Assembly (NCBI GenBank): GCA_034717215.1
Contig: JAYELD010000084.1
Coordinates: 1 to 36,597 of the forward strand
Source: Caldisericota bacterium
GTDB lineage: Bacteria > Caldisericota > Caldisericia > Caldisericales > Caldisericaceae
Reading direction: 5' to 3'
Length of the DNA stretch: 36,597 nt
A program made the translations under genes and the position numbers. Shown piece by piece: positions 34,267 through 36,597 of the stretch. Below the pieces are notes generated by a model. The model saw only the letters and a program-made list of their open reading frames with translations. It ran no database searches and had not been told where the DNA came from. The first letter of the stretch is position 1; the number at the start of each line of letters is the position of its first letter.

Positions 34267-35411
34267 AAGATGTATTAAAAAGGGTTGTTTTTGGGAAAAG
34301 AGAAAAATATTGGTGGATGAATGCTTTAGTTCCTTTAGTTTCTATTTTACTTGCATTTATTGTAGGAGCGATTTTTATAAAAATTACGGGTAGGAGTCCA
34401 GTTGTTGCATATAAATTATTGTTTGGGGCATCAGGTTTGTTTCCTGGTCCTTACTGGAAAAGCCATTTTGCAGAAATGCTTATTGCTTCTTCTATGTATA
34501 TCGCGACTGGTTTTGGATTTGCAATTGCTGCAAAAGGAGGCCTGTTTAATATCGGGGCAGAAGGCCATTTTATTGTTGGTGGCATTGCTGCTGCTTACCT
34601 TGGATATGCAAAGCCATTTGCGGGTTTACCAAAATTTATTCATTTGCCTCTTATTATTGTGGGTGTTATGCTTGCAGGAGGTATTTGGGGGGCCATTGCA
34701 GGATACTTAAAGGCAAAACGGGGCATACATGAGGTTATTACGACAATTATGCTGAATTGGATTGCCTTATATCTTATTGAGGCGTGGCTTGTTATTGGCC
34801 CTATGGAAGCAGCAGTTGAAACAGGTATTTCAGGTACGCCATATATCAGTTTGTCCGCCAAATTGCCCAAAATTCTTCCCCCAACACGGCTTAATATCAG
34901 TATTATCATTATCCTGGCAGTGACGTTTTTAATTTGGTATTTGTTTTATAAAACAACATTTGGATATGAAATACGTACTATGGGCCATACATTAATTTTT
35001 GGTATGGAGGCCCCAAAAGCAGCTGGAATAAATGTTGAGAGAAGAACTATTCAAACGATGTTTATCGCAGGTGCTGTTGCAGCGCTAGGCGGTGCATTTA
35101 TGGTGTTAGGCGTTCTCTTCCAGTATCCTCCTATATTTGAAGGAGGATACGGATTTGATGGAATTGCTGTTGCTTTGATTGGTCAGAATGAACCGTTGGG
35201 AGTTGTACTTGCAGGCATATTAATAGGAGCGTTAAGAACAGGTGCTACTACTGTTCAACTTGCCCATATCCCAAAAACATTTCCTTCTATTATAGAGGGT
35301 TTTACTGTTGGATTTATTGCTCTCCAGATGCTTATAAGGTATTGGATTATGAAACTTATACAGGGAAGGAAAAAATCTGTTCAAACTGAAATGGGAGAAG
35401 ACGCAAAATGA
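34263..35411 (+). CDS. Nucleoside ABC transporter permease 1 (YufP-like)
   Basis: The 382-residue membrane protein has about nine or ten helices of the BPD_transp_2 (LivM/RbsC-like) fold. Features: a basic N-terminus, MNALVPLVSILLAFIVGAIF, GGLFNIGAEGHFIVGG (the conserved 'N.G.EG' loop), KRGIHEVITTIMLNWI (the EAA-like coupling loop), GHTLIFGMEAPKAAGIN and GGYGFDGIAVALIGQNEPLG. The start overlaps the ATPase stop (ATGA) and the end overlaps the second permease, so all three are translated together. The C-terminal KLIQGRKKSVQTE is cytoplasmic. Confidence 0.92.
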   Translation: MKDVLKRVVFGKREKYWWMNALVPLVSILLAFIVGAIFIKITGRSPVVAYKLLFGASGLFPGPYWKSHFAEMLIASSMYIATGFGFAIAAKGGLFNIGAEGHFIVGGIAAAYLGYAKPFAGLPKFIHLPLIIVGVMLAGGIWGAIAGYLKAKRGIHEVITTIMLNWIALYLIEAWLVIGPMEAAVETGISGTPYISLSAKLPKILPPTRLNISIIIILAVTFLIWYLFYKTTFGYEIRTMGHTLIFGMEAPKAAGINVERRTIQTMFIAGAVAALGGAFMVLGVLFQYPPIFEGGYGFDGIAVALIGQNEPLGVVLAGILIGALRTGATTVQLAHIPKTFPSIIEGFTVGFIALQMLIRYWIMKLIQGRKKSVQTEMGEDAK

Positions 35412-36361
35412 ACAGCAATATTCCTTTTTTAAATGCTTCTATTGCGCAGGCATTAGATTATACTGCTCCCATTCTTTTTGCTGCTTTAGGTGGCGTAATG
35501 TCTGAAAATGCAGGTGTTGTGAATATCGCACTCGAAGGAATGATGCGATTTGCTGCTTTTTTTGGCGTGTGGGGATCGTTTGTATCTGGTAATGCCTGGG
35601 TTGGGTTACTCTGGGGCGTTGGGATTGGTATTGTGCTCGGTGCTTTACATGCGTATATTACGGTTAAATGGGCAGGCGATCAGATTATTTCTGGTGTGGC
35701 AATTAATGTTATGGCAATGGGTATGATCACATATCTCCTCGAATCAATTTTTAAAACGACAGGTTATTCTCCGCCAGTAGCCTATTTTGGGGCTCCAGCT
35801 AGCAAAATACACCTCGCGTTTCTTAAAGATATTCCTATTTTAGGTGCGTTTGCTGAGCTTACAATACTTATCTGGCTTGCGCTAATTTTAGTTGTTGTCT
35901 TACATTTTGTTTTATACCACACAGTACTTGGGTTAAGGATTCGTGCTGTTGGAGAAAATCCTCATGCAGCAGAAACCTTGGGAGTAAATGTATTTAAAAT
36001 AAAATGGTTTGCTGTAATTTCCGGTAGTGTTCTTGCAGCATTTGGAGGTTTAGCGCTTTCACTGGGGACACTGTCTTCGTTTACTAACTCAATGGCTATG
36101 GGAAAAGGTTTTATTGGGTTGGCTGCTATGATTTTTGGTAAATGGACACCTTTTGGCGCGCTTGGCGCGATACTTATTTTTGCTGGCGCACAGGTACTGC
36201 AGTTATTCATGCAAGGGACAGCAACTGGGTTTGCAAAGTTAATTCCACTGGGATTCTACCTTTCTCTTCCGTATATGTTAACAATTGGTGCATTGATCGG
36301 TGTTGTCGGAAAAGCAGTTGGTCCTGCTTCAGATGGCGTACCTTATAAAAAAGAAAGTTAG
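35408..36361 (+). CDS. Nucleoside ABC transporter permease 2 (YufQ-like)
   Basis: The 317-residue membrane protein of the same fold as its neighbour is shorter at the N-terminus. Features: ALGGVMSENAGVVNIALEGMM, WAGDQIISGVAINVMAMG, LGLRIRAVGENPHAAETLGVN (coupling loop) and MAMGKGFIGLAAMIFGKW. It pairs with permease 1 to form the heterodimeric channel. It is the last gene of the operon, followed after 27 bp by an intrinsic terminator. The ATGA overlap with the previous stop supports coupled translation. Confidence 0.92.
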   Translation: MNSNIPFLNASIAQALDYTAPILFAALGGVMSENAGVVNIALEGMMRFAAFFGVWGSFVSGNAWVGLLWGVGIGIVLGALHAYITVKWAGDQIISGVAINVMAMGMITYLLESIFKTTGYSPPVAYFGAPASKIHLAFLKDIPILGAFAELTILIWLALILVVVLHFVLYHTVLGLRIRAVGENPHAAETLGVNVFKIKWFAVISGSVLAAFGGLALSLGTLSSFTNSMAMGKGFIGLAAMIFGKWTPFGALGAILIFAGAQVLQLFMQGTATGFAKLIPLGFYLSLPYMLTIGALIGVVGKAVGPASDGVPYKKES

Positions 36362-36387
36362 TTAATCTATATTTTGGGACGATTTAG

Positions 36388-36422
36388 TGCCTGATTTTAT
36401 TAAAAGACATCAGGCATTTTTT
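36388..36422 (+). terminator. Intrinsic terminator of the nucleoside transporter operon
   Basis: TGCCTGAT (36388-36395) and ATCAGGCA (36409-36416) form a perfect 8-bp stem around a 13-base AT-rich loop, followed by six T residues (36417-36422). The reverse orientation lacks a T-run, so it serves the plus-strand operon rather than the convergent gene. Confidence 0.85.
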
Positions 36423-36597
36423 ATGGTAACAGGAATAAAAATAAATCTTTTCCGTCTGTTTTATAATCTGAATTTAAATCGGAAAAACTATTAAATCCTT
36501 TGTCCATGTAAGTTTTGCCAAAATTGTCTATAAGAATTTCTAAATCATTGCTATCTACACGCTCATCCATGTTAATGTCTCGTATATCATATCCATT
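36421..36597 (-). CDS. C-terminus of a dockerin-like (EF-hand repeat) protein, cut by the right edge
   Basis: Reading the minus strand from the edge, 58 codons end at TAA (36423-36421). The segment shows two calcium-loop repeats, DINMDERVDSNDLEIL and DLNSDYKTDGKDLFLF, separated by about 20 residues. The spacing D-x-N-x-D-x-x-V/T-D-x-x-D-L is that of dockerin type I modules, which also occur at the C-termini of non-cellulosomal secreted proteins. The remainder, including any catalytic domain, lies outside the window. The gene converges on the transporter operon and its stop overlaps the terminator T-run. Confidence 0.6.
   Translation of the reverse strand, partial: NGYDIRDINMDERVDSNDLEILIDNFGKTYMDKGFNSFSDLNSDYKTDGKDLFLFLLP

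Noticed and set aside
1-36597. CRISPR array, insertion sequence, integrase, prophage or defence island
   Set aside because: No regularly spaced repeats, transposase or integrase motifs, or phage structural genes could be seen on either strand.

Overview
This is an AT-rich bacterial chromosomal window with dense, operon-like gene packing, many 4-nt ATGA/GTGA overlaps and mostly strong GGAGG-type ribosome binding sites. The content is mainly housekeeping: uvrA, ligA, gatCAB, tldD/tldE, a phosphofructokinase, an OGG-type glycosylase, a YchF-like ATPase, two tRNAs and a probable 6S RNA. No rRNA, IS element, prophage or CRISPR array is visible. Several features suggest an anaerobic, single-membrane or deep-branching bacterium: PepV-type dipeptidase, a DUF948/YtxH pair, copper-amine-oxidase-N-like surface domains, an archaeal-type adenosine-specific kinase, a PPi-type-looking phosphofructokinase, a dockerin-like protein, and transamidation-type tRNA-Gln with GatCAB. 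Firmicutes-like, Caldisericota, Atribacterota or Dictyoglomota would all fit. I cannot assign the phylum from the sequence alone.

Layout. Positions 1-1433 hold the 5' part of a PadR-type regulator gene (minus) and a divergent multi-pass membrane protein broken by a one-base frameshift; the membrane gene overlaps uvrA (1430-4252). Positions 4255-9083 are a minus-strand cluster: adenosine-specific kinase, membrane-anchored thioredoxin-fold protein with CGGC, a secreted protein with a copper-amine-oxidase-N-like C-terminus, and a thioredoxin-CcdA fusion. The last three are tightly coupled and look like an extracytoplasmic thiol-redox system. Positions 9274-11489 (plus) carry a small DUF4870/Tic20-like membrane protein and a 5'-nucleotidase; 11567-13153 (minus) is an M2/M3-type zinc oligopeptidase.

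Positions 13340-19599 (plus) hold a PepV-like dipeptidase with a disrupted start region, an OGG-type DNA glycosylase, a 6S-like RNA with its own promoter, the DUF948 and YtxH genes, tRNA-Gln(CUG), tRNA-Glu(CUC), a divergent YchF-like ATPase and a membrane diguanylate cyclase. Positions 19625-27382 (minus) form one six-gene unit: beta-propeller membrane protein, ligA, gatC, gatA, gatB and a secreted GHL10-type glycosidase. It starts at a consensus promoter that places the first ATG about two bases from the transcription start. Positions 27605-36361 (plus) hold tldD-tldE, phosphofructokinase, and a BMP-family nucleoside ABC transporter of four genes. A strong terminator lies between the binding lipoprotein and the ATPase. 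The right edge cuts a minus-strand gene whose C-terminus carries two dockerin-like repeats.

The most unusual elements are the 4255-8535 thiol-redox operon, the altered nucleotide-loop motif of the phosphofructokinase, the metal-ligand substitution in the 5'-nucleotidase, the two homopolymer-adjacent frameshifts, the apparently leaderless ligA-gatCAB operon, and an intrinsic terminator for uvrA embedded antisense inside the CcdA-fusion gene.
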